64,000 nucleotides of DNA, taken from Pogostemon cablin (taxonomy: Eukaryota; Streptophyta; Magnoliopsida; Lamiales; Lamiaceae). The notes beneath the pieces are model-generated. The model had not been told where the DNA came from. It did not search any database and saw only the letters and a list, made by a program, of their open reading frames with translations. Shown here one piece after another: positions 10,760 through 22,975 of the stretch (position 1 is the stretch's first letter; the number at the start of each line of letters is the position of its first letter). The DNA lies in assembly GCA_023678885.1 (NCBI GenBank), contig CM043013.1, forward strand, positions 20,554,791 through 20,618,790, written 5' to 3'. The translations under genes and the position numbers were made by a program.

Positions 10760-11570
10760 ACTTAAATTAAAGATTGGCAGTGTACCTTGTTCACAATGTA
10801 ATCTTTTATCACAATCAGGTTGACACTATCTATAGTTTTTGTCACCATAGTACCTCTCACCCTATTTTTTAATTCCTTACAGCTAGAACAATTTATGTGA
10901 AGGGAAATATTCCAATTTTTTCATCAAATAAAACATGTCCATCACTATCAAAATAGGACTACATACTGCACACATGAACATCACATTAGTTATGAAACTT
11001 TTAGACTTACAAGTTCTATGTGGTTCATCTTCTCCTGGGAATAAGTAGTATCTCTCACTTTCTCTAGTCAAGTAGTACAATTTATCATCAATATGCACTA
11101 CATTCTGCATTTCATCAAATTAAATATTGTTTGCGTACATGTCTAGAGTTAGGACACTTAAACTGAAATTGAGCCGTTGAACCTTGATTTTTGGAGTTAG
11201 ATCAGGTTTGATGGCATTTGTGTGTGCTCTAATCTTTCCTTTAGTAATCCATCTTCCCATAGTAGATTTGCTTACTTTCAGCTCTGTTGCAAGATTTCTG
11301 ATATTTGATCTCTACGTAAATGGGATTCCTTTTATAGTCTCAGCATCAAAATGCACCTTCTTATTGCGTTCTGCTCCTGCATTGTTAGATTTTAGAATAA
11401 CTGGAATGTTTTCAGTACTTTGTTTCCTTGCTTCAGCCTAAACATTTTGAATACGTCTTCTAGAGACACCAAACTTCTTTGTGGCTTCTTCTACCTTTCC
11501 ATGATTTATTCTACCATTTTTGCTGTTAGCTAGGATGTACTGTGTAATCATATTTTTTTTTTTTTTTGGG
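10760..11570 (-). pseudogene. Mariner-like transposase pseudogene
   Basis: Minus-strand remnant of a plant Tc1/mariner transposase. In order: a degenerate N-terminal part with GRINHGKVEEATKKFGVSRRRI (helix-turn-helix-like), then NLATELKVSKSTMGRW and KIRAHTNAIKPDL, then MQNVVHIDDKLYYLT where HID carries the expected catalytic Asp, followed by RYYLFPGEDEPHRTCKSKSFIT. The longest open part is 10883-11110 (75 residues). At least two in-frame stops and frame changes interrupt it, and the rest of the catalytic domain is degenerate or missing. Such transposases mobilise Stowaway MITEs, which abound in this window; this copy cannot be active. Confidence 0.75.
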
Positions 11571-12234
11571 TGATAGCTCATGCTTAGATTTTTCTATTTC
11601 TTGGCTGCTATTTATTAATGCTAATTCACATTTATGAAGGGTATTAATGGCTTCCCTCCTACCTGCTGATTGTGTTATTTATTGTGATGATTTGGAGGGA
11701 TCTTTGAAAGTTAAAATGACCAGAAAGCAGACAATTAGAGGGAAAAGACAAATTTTGAAAGGTAATTATGATGTGACATGAAGTTTTGGAGGGAGATAAA
11801 TCCAATGATGAATGGAAAAATCTGAGTTTGTATTCTTTTTTGTTTACTGATGTTTTAATTTAATGCAAGATTTTTATTTTTTTTATCAAGGTTGTAAATT
11901 TTGTAAATTTGTACTGTTATGTAATTTTAATGTAGTGCATGATTTTTTTAAAATTTTTATTAAGGTTGTAAATTTGTAAGTTATTTAAATTTTTTAATTT
12001 TTTTCAGTTTTTTTTTGTATATATATGTTGGGTTAAGTTAGTGGTTAACTTTAATGATAAAGTTAATCACAACGCATTAACAATATAAATGGACAAATTT
12101 GACCTTGAAAAGTAGGTTGAAAAGTCAACAAAATACAACTCCTTAATCTCCGTACCCAAAAAAATGTAACACCTTCTCCGGGTCGGAGGGAGTATAAATT
12201 AGAAATTTAATAATAAGTAGAAATATATACTTCA
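11571..12234. other. AT-rich intergenic stretch with a lone MITE end
   Basis: No gene seen. It includes poly-T runs (11552-11567, 11998-12016) and one outward Stowaway-like end (CGGGTCGGAGGGAGTA, about 12179-12194) without an obvious partner. Confidence 0.5.
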
Positions 12235-12236
12235 TA

Positions 12237-12729
12237 CTCCCTCCGTCCCATTTCAGATGGCACACTTTCCATTTTATGTTGTCCCACAAAAGTTTGCACC
12301 TTCCTAAAAAAACAAAAAGTCAAGCACAATCACCCTCCCCCATACATTTTTTTACAAAAAAAAAATCACCCCTACCTAACACACCTAATATACTTTATCA
12401 TTTACTCCCTCAGTCCATCCTTAATCTATCCATTTTATCATTTTGTGTCGTCCACCCTTAATTTATTCATTTTCTTTTTTATACGATTGGACCCACACCC
12501 TTCACTAATACAACTAAAATATGAGACCCACACTCTCTACTAATAGAACTACCAACCACACATAAAATAATAATACTCCTTAATCTACGTGCAAAAAGTA
12601 AATAAATACATTGACAATAGCCGGAGGGAGTATTTATTACCAAAAAATATCATAATACTCCTAAAAGTTATCACTTTTCTTAACCTCCGTGTCGGAGGAA
12701 GGGTGCAAGTATTTGTGGGATTGAGGGAG
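12237..12729. mobile_element. Stowaway-type MITE (outer), carrying a nested MITE
   Basis: Begins TA-CTCCCTCCGTCCCATTTCAG and ends GGATTGAGGGAG. The body (TTGTCCCACAAAAGTTTGCACC, CACCCCTACCTAACACACC) is a close relative of the element at 21081-21398. Its right end is degenerate, and it is split by a second MITE at 12405-12630. Confidence 0.7.
12405..12630. mobile_element. Nested Stowaway-type MITE
   Basis: 226 bp, ends CTCCCTCAGTCC and GCCGGAGGGAG, flanked by TA at 12403-12404 and 12631-12632. The sibling MITE at 21081-21398 shows the empty site (ACTTTATCATTTATTTATTACC), which proves the insertion and its TA target. Confidence 0.8.
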
Positions 12730-13420
12730 TGTATAATTTTTTTAAAAATAGGAATATACATACATATCTAAAAATGTATAATATTATAATATAAATACAT
12801 TATTTTGACATAATTAATTAGAAATGAGATAAATGTATAAATATGTAACTAAAAATACATAATATATATAGTATTATATAATATAATAATATGTATGATA
12901 TATATCAGGTAATCGGATCGGGTTTTGGGTCAGATAATAGGATGTAAAAGTGAGCCACCCTACCCTTACCTGCATACAATTTTTATTGAGTTCGGATATT
13001 ATCCGATCCATTACCTAATAAAATCTATCATACTCATGCCCATCAGCTCGAGTACCCGTGGGTAACCCGAACTCACAAACGTAAAGCTTTTTTAGAACAA
13101 AATAAGTGTTATTAATTTAGGAAAATACTAATGTACACCAGAATGATCCATACTCAATTACCCATCATACAAAAGTAATTTTGAATTGATCCCCTCATTT
13201 TCCTTTCGGTATTTCATTCTCTTATTTCTCTCTTATCATGACTTTGTACTATCTCACTCCCTCTCCTCAATTATCTCTCTCATCCTGACTTTTACTATCT
13301 CTCCTCATTTTCTTCTAACACATACTCTCTCTCCTCATTTTTCTCATCCCACCTTCCGCCTTTCTCTTCTCACCATTTTCATTTTAATTTGCAGCTGCTC
13401 TTAGATGGTTTTAAGCAATG
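12730..13420. other. AT-rich intergenic DNA with pyrimidine-rich block
   Basis: No gene supported. It holds AT-rich DNA, degenerate GGGTAACCCGAAC-type element ends (12905-13080) and a TCTC-rich region at 13190-13400. The short reading frames in the pyrimidine block are compositional. Confidence 0.5.
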
Positions 13421-13923
13421 ATTAGAAAATCAGACCGGATCAGTGGGTTCAACCGGTTGGACAGGGAATCGGGCTTGTAACTGGTCCAAAAAGCCTATAA
13501 ATCCATTTTTGGAGTTGAATCGGTCAAACCGAAAAATCGGTTGAACCGGTTCGACCAGTTTCAGTATTTTTTTTACTTTTTTTTACTTTTATGATATTTC
13601 ACTTTTATTTTTATTTATTTTAAAATATAATATTTATATTTTGGATTAAATTATGAATTATAATATTGAGTGGGTATATTATAAACTATGTATGAAGTAT
13701 AAATTATGAACTATAGATATTTTTATTCAATTATATTTTGATTTTAAATTGTATTTTAAATTTTAAAAATAATTTAGGTGATTATATATTTTTATAATTG
13801 GTAATTTTATAAAATATAATTGAAAATATACAAAATTCAATTTTCCTGTTGAACCGGTCCGACCTGTTGGACCTTGAACCGTTGCCTCCTCCGGTTCGTT
13901 CTCCGATCCGGTATTCTAATTAC
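13421..13923. mobile_element. Possible terminal-inverted-repeat element
   Basis: Left part GATTAGAAAATCAGACCGGATC with GGTTCAACCGGTTGGACAGG is mirrored by the right part GAACCGGTCCGACCTGTTGG and CGATCCGGTATTCTAATTA. The centre is AT-rich. The inverted ends suggest a roughly 500-bp non-autonomous DNA element; no target duplication is clear. Confidence 0.45.
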
Positions 13924-15118
13924 TAGTTTTGAGATCTTGGGTGCTTTATTTCTTTTCTCATCAGAAATTGTATTGATTGTGATTCAGTATTGTAAAAATT
14001 TAATTCGTGTATTATTTTTTTTATATTTTTTTATTTTATACATTACTATAAAAAAATACAAATATAAATACAAATACCTACATTAATAAATTAAAAATAC
14101 GTATATATATTTTTAATATTTTTAGTTTTATACATATTATTTGTCGTCGTTCCACTCACCACACCGAGCCGCTGCTACAAATCTAACCATCTGCCTCCAG
14201 ACACCTTGCCCGCGAGCCTGGTCACATACTGTCGACCTTGCCATTGCCGGAGTACATCACCTTCATATGTCGCTTCTGGCCGAAATCCTTGAAGAGAAAA
14301 TGGAGAAACGACAGATTTTGAGAGAGAATAGAGAGAAAGGAATGGATAGCGTGATTTAGGGTAATGAGTAAATGATGTAAATTGAATTTTTTTACTTTTT
14401 ATGTCGAACCCGTTTTCAAATATGGGTTATATTTTTAAGATACATTTTGTGCACAGTAAATCAACTCATTAATTTAATATAATATAAACTCAATTATTTT
14501 TAAATAATAAGCTTTTTTTTGGAACAAAATAAGTGTTATTTATTTAATATAATATAAACTCAATTATTTTTAAATAATTACTTCCTCCATCAATGCATAA
14601 GGTTATCATTTACTTATGTCTACTAATGACCAAATGTTATTTTTGCATTAGATTTTGTATAATATATATTTCTCTCATATCTTTCTAGTCCTACTCATCC
14701 TTCACGTTTAAAAAATTTATTACTATACATTATAAAATCGTTTATAATACTCCTAGGTCAAGATATAACAATTAAGAAATGCAATGAAATTTGATCTACT
14801 AAATAAAAAAAATGTTTTCAGCTTAAAATAAATTAATTAAATTAAGTTAAGAGGGTATTATAGAATATCTTTAAAATAAAATAAAAATTTTGAGTTTTAA
14901 AATTAAATTGAAATTAAATTATTTAAATAGATTACTTGAATATTAAGAAAAATCAATTACAAAAATATAAAAGTTTTGAAAATTAAATTAAATTAAAATA
15001 TATTAATTGAATATGGATTAGTATATTGATTGAAAATTAGTATATTGATTGTCTATTCATAAAATATGCCAAAAATATCTCTTATATTTATTAAATTTAT
15101 ATTATTAATTAAAGACAA
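13924..15118. other. Intergenic AT-rich DNA
   Basis: No gene supported. A GC-richer patch at 14140-14360 contains a 72-residue frame that looks like transposon filler, without recognisable domain. A repeated segment of about 50 bp (AATATAATATAAACTCAATTATTTT) occurs at about 14476-14510 and 14538-14573. Confidence 0.5.
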
Positions 15119-15388
15119 AGTCTCTTGTGAGACGTTACTTATGTGAAACGGTTTGTGAAACGTGTTAAAGTATGTCTATTATTTAGATAAAGTACATTTA
15201 ATAATTATTAAAGTATGTTTTCTAAAGTATGTTGAATTATGCAGTAAAATATGATTTTAAGTTGTTATAATACGATTTATTATTAACATATTTTAACTAC
15301 AAATAAGCATACTTTATCTATACAATAAGCATACTTTAGTGATGGGTCGACCCGTCTCATAAATAATCAGTCTCACAAGAGAGTCTCT
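15119..15388. mobile_element. MITE with GTCTCTTGTGAGAC ends
   Basis: About 270 bp. Left end AAGTCTCTTGTGAGACGTT and right end GTCTCACAAGAGAGTC form a terminal inverted repeat. A relative at about 34345-35095 has the same body (AAAGTACGTCTGTTAT, GGGTCAACTCGTCTC) but is enlarged by two inserted MITEs. Confidence 0.65.
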
Positions 15389-15464
15389 TAAATAAAAATA
15401 AAAAATAAATTTATTATTGGTATAAATAAAGTTCATCATTGAAATTAAAAGTATTAAAGGGACG

Positions 15465-15560
15465 GTCAAGATTAAAATTGGATAATTTCTAAATATAATA
15501 AAATTGAAGAGAAGGAGAAAAAATGAAGGTAAAAATAGAAATTTAGCTTTGTTTTAATAT
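15465..15560 (+). repeat. Direct repeat flanking the CACTA insertion region, left copy
   Basis: About 95 bp (AGATTAAAATTGGATAATTTC, AAAATTGAAGAGAAGGAG, AAAAATAGAAATTTA) recurs at about 19600-19690. Each is next to a TAGATAGATA stretch. The repeats bracket 15561-19599 including the CACTA element, which suggests flanks of an older element or a duplicated segment. Confidence 0.55.
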
Positions 15561-15932
15561 ACGTATAGATAGATAGATACTATAGAAAAGAATATAAATA
15601 TAAACAAAAGGATTCTTTTAAATCCATTTTATTTTCTATTTTATAGGCACAAAAGTCTCTCGAGCGGGCGAAAGAGATGCATTTCAGGTGCTGGTAGTAT
15701 TGGACAAGCTCTCAAGGAATAATCTATTTTTTTCTTATTTCTGCCTTTCTTTCCCATGATGACTAAGAACATGCAAATCAAAAATTCTACTTTGCATTTC
15801 GGACCTCAACATTTTGTTGCTTATGGTGTTTAACGATTAGTATTGGAAATGAACGGAGAAGTGGTGGAACGTGCGGAATCACATACTGGATTACTCTAGT
15901 ACGGCATGAAGCCGCTGATGCAGAGTCGGCTC

Positions 15933-18900
15933 CACTACGCCAAGAATACATCAAGACAACACATATAATGTGTTATCTGAAAGCTTCTTTTTAGAAAAAA
16001 TCTCTGTTGTAGTAGGGCATTTGAAAAGACGCATAACGATAACACATATCATGTATTGTCGTTGTGCTTCTTTATGTGTTGTCGTTGTGCTTCTTTTTTT
16101 TAAAAAAAAATTAAGACAACAAGTTATATATGTTGTCTTATTTGATAAAGACAACAGATATATGTATTTTCTATTAATGCAATATTATTAAATTATCCAT
16201 AGCGTCTACATTTTATGTGTTGTCAAACCAATTAATTATTATACAATAAATTTTATAATTAATTGATAAACGAAATAATAAAACTCAAAATGTATTAAAA
16301 CATTCTAAATAATCCAAAACATGCTAAATATCAAATATCCCTCTCAAATCTAAATGTTGGCAAAATCCAAATACATCCCATAAGACATGACATAGATAGA
16401 ATTGGTTTAAAAACCACAATACTATGGATCCAAGTCTAGATAATGAAAATTCAAATACATCCAACAAGCCATGATCCTTCCCCTTTAGCTCTGAAGCCTC
16501 TTCTTTCAACTGTATGTGCCTGCCCAAACACAACCATAACTTTATAATGAAAAGTTAAAACACCTGCCATGAGGCTAAAAATCTTATAACAGTTGAGGAC
16601 AACCATATTAAATAATGCAAAGTCAACTAGAAAATTCCAATTTACAATATAACCAATTTACAATACAATTAGAACATCTGTGTTGTATCAATTTAAGTGC
16701 TTCCTTAATATGCTCGAGTTGTGTGAAATCCCTGTTCTTTTTTCAATGCCACAATAGTTTAGTTTTGCATTCAATTCCAATAACTGGCATACGATGAAAA
16801 TGTTTAAATACATGAGTAATATGTTTATTGATTGGTAACTACTGCTAAAGATGACAATTGAGATGGCTAGACAAAGCCTTGCACTGGTTTTAAAATTTTA
16901 AGTAATTTGAGTTCTTTCTTTCAATATTCAAAATAATTGCATTAAATTATTCATTACTTAACTAACTTTAATTGTGCTTTGGATCAAAAGTTAAGATGAT
17001 AACTGAAATAACCATTTGGAACTGAAAATCAGAACCAGAACCCTAACTTTGTTGGCCTAGATGCTGGTGCTAAATAACAGATGTTCCATTCTGTTTAAAC
17101 AATTTCGAGCATGAAAGTACAATAATAAGTACATTCAAAGTATGAACCCTATAATTTTTTTTAATTTCCAGTATGAAATGAGAGCATATATGTCGACAAC
17201 TATTGGAAAATTCTGAAACTATACCATGCTAAATATTATTAGTATATTTTCTAAGAATTAATATATATTTACACAAATTCTAGACTAAGATTCTTGAATT
17301 TCCAACTATATATACCATTTTTCACATTTTTTTGCCTCATTTCATCAAAAACCAATCGAGCTTCCACAATTTTCCCAGATTTGGCAAGGCCATCCATCAG
17401 CAAACAGTAGATCCAAGATTAAGATTATGAATACACACACTTGAGCTAACTGATTGATTCTTTTAATAAATATAAAGATGACTTTATTTTATGGGACCAA
17501 TTATAAGGGATTGATTGTGATAGAATAGTGCCAAATACTTGCAAAAATGTACCCTATTAATATCAGTCAATGAATTTTAACATCCCCATAATTCATATTT
17601 CATAGTGATAAGATCAGATCATCTACAAGATTGCAAAGCAACGTTAGCTACTTGTTTTCTTTCAATTTTTGCATGCACTCATTTTTAATGATTAATGCAT
17701 CTTCACCACAAACCAAAAATCACAAAAGAGTACCTCTCATTCTCATATTGCATTCTGTGCATTGCTCTTAAGTTTTGGGATTTCAAGTTGGTATGTAGAA
17801 ACCAAAGGAAAAAAGATATAAATATATAAATAAGAAAGAAATTCTATAGCAAAATCAAACCACCAATGTAATCAAAATTACTATACATCAATGTTTCCTC
17901 AAAACTCGGGTCGAACCTCCTTTTTGGTAACACATATTTTTCAGTCCTGCTAGCAAATCCATCAACACTAACCAAATTCAAGAATAGAACAGAGAGAAAT
18001 CAGTAACCCAGAAGAACAGAGAGAAATTAAGAAGAACATACTAAATTCAAGAAACCATGAAAATTAAACCAATATCAAAGAGACGCATCGTACCTTTATC
18101 TTTTAATCAAAGCCTGCAATTCAGGATGGCCTGAGACGTATAGAAGATCCCGCGACGAATACGCTTTGTCTTTTAATGAAAGCCTGCAATTCAGGAAGAC
18201 ATTAAAATTAGGGCTTTCTCTTTCAATTGAATATGCTTTGCCTTCGCATAAACCGAATGAGGATCAACTAAAGCAGAGCATAAGCAAGAGAGAAAGAAAA
18301 TAAAGAGATAAAGTAAAAGGGAGAGTAGACCTATAAGACATACCTATGTCTATTTACATTTGATTTCGGCGATCGTGACTCCAGAGGCAACATGCAGCTT
18401 CAATTTGAAAACACGGATACAACTTCAAGAACACAATCTGATTCAGCAATTTCTACAAACACCTTATGTGCATTGAACTATTTAAGAAAAATTTACTAAA
18501 TTTGTTATGAAACAGTGAAGCAATATGAAATATAACAAATCACCAAGTTACAAATACACAATATTATTGTTTTCAATTACTTATATACAATTCCAGTCAC
18601 TCAATATGAATTTTTTTTTTGAGATAAAAACAAAAATCGTGACTGAGATTTGACAAGCATCGCAGATTATTATTTCAATTTCAGAAACATACCTAACCCA
18701 CTCCCAAAATGCTTTAATCTCTCATTTTCACAATTTGGTTGTTGATTCAAAATAGACAAGAAAGAGGTGGGAGAGAGAGTACCGTGACGAGAGTGAAGAC
18801 GGGAGAGACTGGCGACGGGTGGGCGCCTGCTGGCGGTGGACGGACTGTCAAGACTGGCGGTGGACGGATGGTCAAAACTGGCGGCAGGCAGCCAACTGCT

Positions 18901-19447
18901 GGCGGCGATCGAACAACTAGGGCGACTCAGCAGGCAACGCGGCGGGTAGCAGCGACAGACGACGGGGCTGGAAATGACGACGAGCGAACGCGGCGGAGGG
19001 GAGAACGCACGATTAGGGCAGAAGTGAGGAAAGCCAAAATTTCTAGGCCTCCTATTTATATCTCTCTAATTTTTGTATTTAAAATATATTAAAAAATCAT
19101 ATATGTATTCTTAAAATAAAATATTAAGATAATTTAAGACAATATAGATGAATATATGTTGTCTTTGTGCGTGAAAAATTTTACGTCAATATATGGTATC
19201 ATATATGTTGTCTTATAGTGAATTCATTTGAAAAGTGATATATACGACAACACAATAAGACAACACCAGATAATATGTGTTGTCCTTGTGCGTGACAAAA
19301 AAATTAAGACAACATATATATTTAAGACTATACATATAAGGTATACGATAACACATATTTCTGATATATATATAAGGTATACGGTAACATATATTTCTGA
19401 TATATGTTGTATATTTTCTGTTGTCTTAGTGCTTTTTCGGTGTAGTG
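15933..19447. mobile_element. CACTA (En/Spm) element, non-autonomous
   Basis: Starts CACTACGCCAAGAATAC and ends GCTTTTTCGGTGTAGTG, the conserved CACTA...TAGTG termini. It is flanked by a 3-bp target duplication CTC (15930-15932 and 19448-19450). Both subterminal regions (15945-16230 and 19130-19440) hold many copies, in both orientations, of AAGACAACA-(T)ATATGTTGTCTT-type repeats, as expected for transposase-binding arrays. No transposase domain is seen in the 3.5 kb interior, so it is probably non-autonomous. The interior has a short duplicated unit (TCTTTTAATCAAAGCCTGCAATTCAGG at about 18099 and 18170, partly changed) and a GC-rich patch at 18770-19010. Confidence 0.85.
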
Positions 19448-19538
19448 CTCCTATGTCACTAGTTAAGCTCTGCTTGGTCCCCCAGCACGGTGGAGTTTCT
19501 GTAGCGCGTCATGAGCACCGGGCTAAGGGGCGGTTGAG

Positions 19539-19540
<2 letters not shown>

Positions 19541-19587
<47 letters not shown>
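19541..19587 (+). repeat. (GATA)n microsatellite
   Basis: About 11 perfect GATA units. A shorter relic (ATAGATAGATAGATAC) stands at the matching position beside the left direct repeat near 15566-15580. Confidence 0.95.
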
Positions 19588-19693
19588 TATTTATACAAGA
19601 TTAAAATTGAATGGTGTAAATATAGTAAAATTGAAAATAAGGAGAAAAAATGAAGATAAAAATAGAAATTTAAGTTATTTTTATATATATGTA

Positions 19694-19725
19694 CTAGTAT
19701 TATTCCCCGTGCATAGCACGAGAAA
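19694..19725 (-). mobile_element. Helitron 3' terminus
   Basis: On the minus strand this reads TCTCGTGCTATGCACGGGGAATAATACTAG: a hairpin (CGTGC-TAT-GCACG) about 11 nt before CTAG, followed by T. That is the Helitron 3' signature. The element would extend to the right; its 5' TC end was not identified. Confidence 0.55.
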
Positions 19726-20376
19726 ATACATCAATTCTAAATTAAATTAACATGATTTTTTTAAATTTAAATCAATAAATAAAATTAAAAAAATATAAAT
19801 ATATACATGTTATTTAATAATAATAATAATAATAATAATAACAATAATAATGATAATAATAATTTTGACCACTTGATAATATAATAAAATTAATTAATAA
19901 ATTTTGTAATAATTAAATAATTTTCATAAAAAAATTATTTTGGGAACTTATCATATGATAAATTAAATTCTATTCTTTTAATTGATATATTATTACTATT
20001 TTTAAAATTATTATTTTGATAATAAATTATTATTCATCTTCAAATTTATTATGAGCAAAACTTTATGTGAGACCATCTTATAGAAAAAAAATTGTATGAG
20101 GAATTAAAAGTGAAAATATTTTAATAAAAAATAATACTCTAAATAATAAAAAAGTGATAACGATGATACTGATTTTTTCATGAACAAATATTGAAATAAA
20201 TAATATTTATAAAATTCATAAATATAGAAATAATTAATTTATATATTTAAATTTCTTACCTCACATATTAACAAACTAATAGTATAATATTAGTCTTTTT
20301 TACTTTCATAAATTTAAACATATAATGGAAGTAATATTTACATAAAAAAATTAATGATATTAAGAAATTAAGTATT
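19726..20376. other. AT-rich DNA, possibly Helitron interior
   Basis: No gene. Contains an (AAT)n-like run (19808-19860) and otherwise unstructured AT-rich DNA. Confidence 0.4.
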
Positions 20377-20517
20377 CACAGTGATGAGTTGGTCTCTTGT
20401 GTCCCCAAGGGCACACCGTGCATTCATATTCTTTAGTATTAAAGACCCTTTAATACTAAAGAGTATGGGCGCATGGTGTGCCCCTGGAAGACACACAAGT
20501 TTTTGCCATCAGTGATA
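20377..20517. mobile_element. Small hairpin element (foldback MITE)
   Basis: About 140 bp that folds almost end to end. The arm starting TCACAGTGATGAGTTGG...CTTGTGTCCCC pairs with GGAAGACACACAAG...CCATCAGTGATA, and the apex pairs CTTTAGTATTAAAG with TTTAATACTAAAG. The arms are about 65 bp with few mismatches. Confidence 0.7.
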
Positions 20518-20740
20518 TAAAGTATTTATTATTCATATAAAAATATTGAACACAATAAATAAAAATAGCACCAATCATGATAAATAAACATTAAAAATAT
20601 GATAATTTGCAAAAAAAATCCTTCAAATATTCAAAACTATCTTAAGAAAAATAAAAAAGATGAAAATTATGAAAAATTGACACGTAAGGCGTGTTTTATG
20701 GAGAAGAGGACTCGTAGAGGAGAAAAACTCCTAAATATTA

Positions 20741-20942
20741 CTTCGTCCGTTCGCTTCTAAAGTGTTCATTTAACTATTTTTGACGTTCGGTTCAAAGGTA
20801 TTCATTTTCACTATTTAGTAAAAAAATATACAATATGGTCCACCACTTCCCTCTAATACAACTACCCACTTTACATATAATAATAATACTCCTTAATTCA
20901 CGTGCAATAAATAAATGACATATTAGAACCGGATGGAGGGAG
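20741..20942. mobile_element. Stowaway-type MITE
   Basis: Ends CTTCGTCCGTTCGCTTC and GAACCGGATGGAGGGAG, flanked by TA on both sides. It is similar to the MITE at 34498-34700 (TTCTAAAGTGTTC, ACTTCCCTCTAATACAACTA). Confidence 0.75.
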
Positions 20943-20958
20943 TACTATATTATAAATT

Positions 20959-22295
20959 GGGTTAACTGCAAAAAAAATCTCAACCTTTGCTTCTATTGCA
21001 AATAAATTCCAACATTTGAAATTTTAGCAAAAATAGCCATTAATTTTTTTTTAAATTGCACCAATCTAATAAAAAAATTACTCACTTCATCCCAGGAAAG
21101 ATGACACACTTTCCATTTTGGGTTGTCCCACAAAAGTTTGCACATTCCTAAAAAAGCAAAAAGTCAAACACAATCACCCTTCTCCATACACTTTATTTAC
21201 AAAAAAATCACCCCTATCTAACACACTTAACATACTTTATCATTTATTTATTACCAAAAAATATCATAATACCCCTAAAAGTCACCACTTTCTTTATCAT
21301 TTATTTATTACCAAAAATACCATAATACCCCTAAAAGTCACAACTTTCTTAATCTCCGTGCCAGGAAAGTGGTGCAATCTTTCCTGGGACGGAGGGAGTA
21401 TATTTTATATTAAAATTATATTCTCAAAAATTATTATGTAGTAATATTTAAAACTTACATTTCAATGCTTATGTTTGTTTCAATGCTTATGTTTATTTTT
21501 TGCACGCTGATTAAGGAATATAATATTTTAATGAATTGAATTTAAATATATACTAATATTTAATGCAAGTAGGTAAGTGTATTTTTATTGTATGTGGGTC
21601 CCATAATAATATATTAATTATTTTAGGTGGGCCATATGCCCAAAAAAACGTAAAGATTGAAATGAGACGCCAAAAGTAAAAATATGTAAAGATTGAAATG
21701 GACGGAGGGAGTACATGAAAATTTAGTTTGTATAAATTAAAACTTAATTAACACTATTTTTTGTCTTTATAAAACTATGAGTTTATAAATTAAGTCTACA
21801 TAAAATATAAATTATTTTTTGTATAAATTTTTTTGTCATCTAATATATATATATATATATATATAAATATATAATTACAAAAAAAATCTGAAGACATGTT
21901 CAAGAACACTTTGATTTCATAAATTATAAAAATTTTATAATGCATAAAATATTTTAAAAATTAAAATTAATTTATTATTTTATTTAATAATTCTTTAGAA
22001 TTTTAATTTTAAATATAAAATATAATGGGTGTAATTTAAAATAAAAAATAAAATTTTGATGGTCTTTTTTGCCAAAATCTCAAAGGTTGGGATTAAATCG
22101 TATTTTATTTAAAGATTGAGGTTTTTTGTAATGAACTTAAAGCTGACGTGGCAAAGGTCAACGCCACGTCAGATGTCAGGCAATCAGTGCGTTTTGCACG
22201 AAACCTAAATGTCGAGATTTTTTTGCAATTTCTCAAAGATTATGATATATTTGTAATAAAAATAAAGGTTGGGTTTTTTTTTTTGCAATTAACCC
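20959..22295. mobile_element. Mutator-like (MULE) non-autonomous element
   Basis: Terminal inverted repeats of about 46 bp: GGGTTAACTGCAAAAAAAATC...CAACCTTTGC at the left and GGTTGGGTTTTTT...TTGCAATTAACCC at the right. It is flanked by a perfect 9-bp target duplication TTATAAATT (20950-20958 and 22296-22304), the Mutator hallmark. No transposase is seen. A Stowaway MITE (21081-21398) is nested inside, and a lone MITE end lies near 21712. Confidence 0.85.
21081..21398. mobile_element. Stowaway-type MITE nested in the MULE
   Basis: Ends CTCACTTCATCCCAGGAAAG and CTTTCCTGGGACGGAGGGAG with TA at 21079-21080 and 21399-21400. An internal duplication of ATTTATTTATTACCAAAAA-AT sequence (21242 and 21300) is present. 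It is the sibling of the element at 12237-12729. Confidence 0.8.
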
Positions 22296-22384
22296 TTATA
22301 AATTTTAGTTTTTTGAACTAAAAATAATTTTAACTCTTTTTCTCGATGTGGGATTATAGGGACGGATAATTTATGCTTGAAACT

Positions 22385-22965
22385 CAATTAGGTGATGTTT
22401 GTTTTTGGGTTATGTGGATTTTGAAAATCATGAATAGTAATGTTATTTTGTTTTGGGTTTTTAATAGGGTATGTTTTAACTTTATGTCTAATCGATGTGT
22501 AAGGATGTATTAATTTATGTAAAAAAAGGATGAGAGAGGAGAGATAAAGAGAAAATGTATATTAATTGAGGAGAGAGAATGAATATATGTATATATATGG
22601 TTCGTTTTGTATTAATTTATCTAAAAAAAGGATGAGAGAAGAGATAAAAAAAGAAAATATGTATTAATTGAGGAGAGAGAAGATATATAGATATATATAG
22701 GGGTGATTTTTAAAATATAAGCGTGGATTTTGAATTCCAATTTCGGAAACTCGGAAACTAAGATGATGTTTGTTTTGGGGTTTTGGGGAGTTTGAAAATC
22801 ATGAATAGTAATGTTGGGTTTGTTTTGAATTTTTAATAGGGTATGTTTTAACTTTATGTAAATCAATGTGTAAGAATGTATTAATTTGTGTAAGAAAGTA
22901 AATGTGAGAGGAGAGATAAAGAAAGAAAGTATATTAATTGAGAAATGAGAATGTATATAAATTTT
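22385..22965 (+). repeat. Direct repeats of about 200 bp
   Basis: 22392-22590 and 22763-22960 share GTTTGAAAATCATGAATAGT-like, TTAATAGGGTATGTTTTAAC and GAGAGGAGAGATAAAG sequence at an offset of about 371 bp. A partial third copy lies at 22610-22690. No coding potential recognised. Confidence 0.7.
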
Positions 22966-22975
22966 TAAAATTTAA

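Noticed and set aside
14141..14359. 72-residue frame in a GC-richer patch
   Set aside because: No family recognised, no splice context; probably transposon filler.
18739..19092. 117-residue Gly/Arg-rich frame in the CACTA element
   Set aside because: GC-rich repetitive composition (ACTGGCGG-type repeats) explains it; no recognisable domain.
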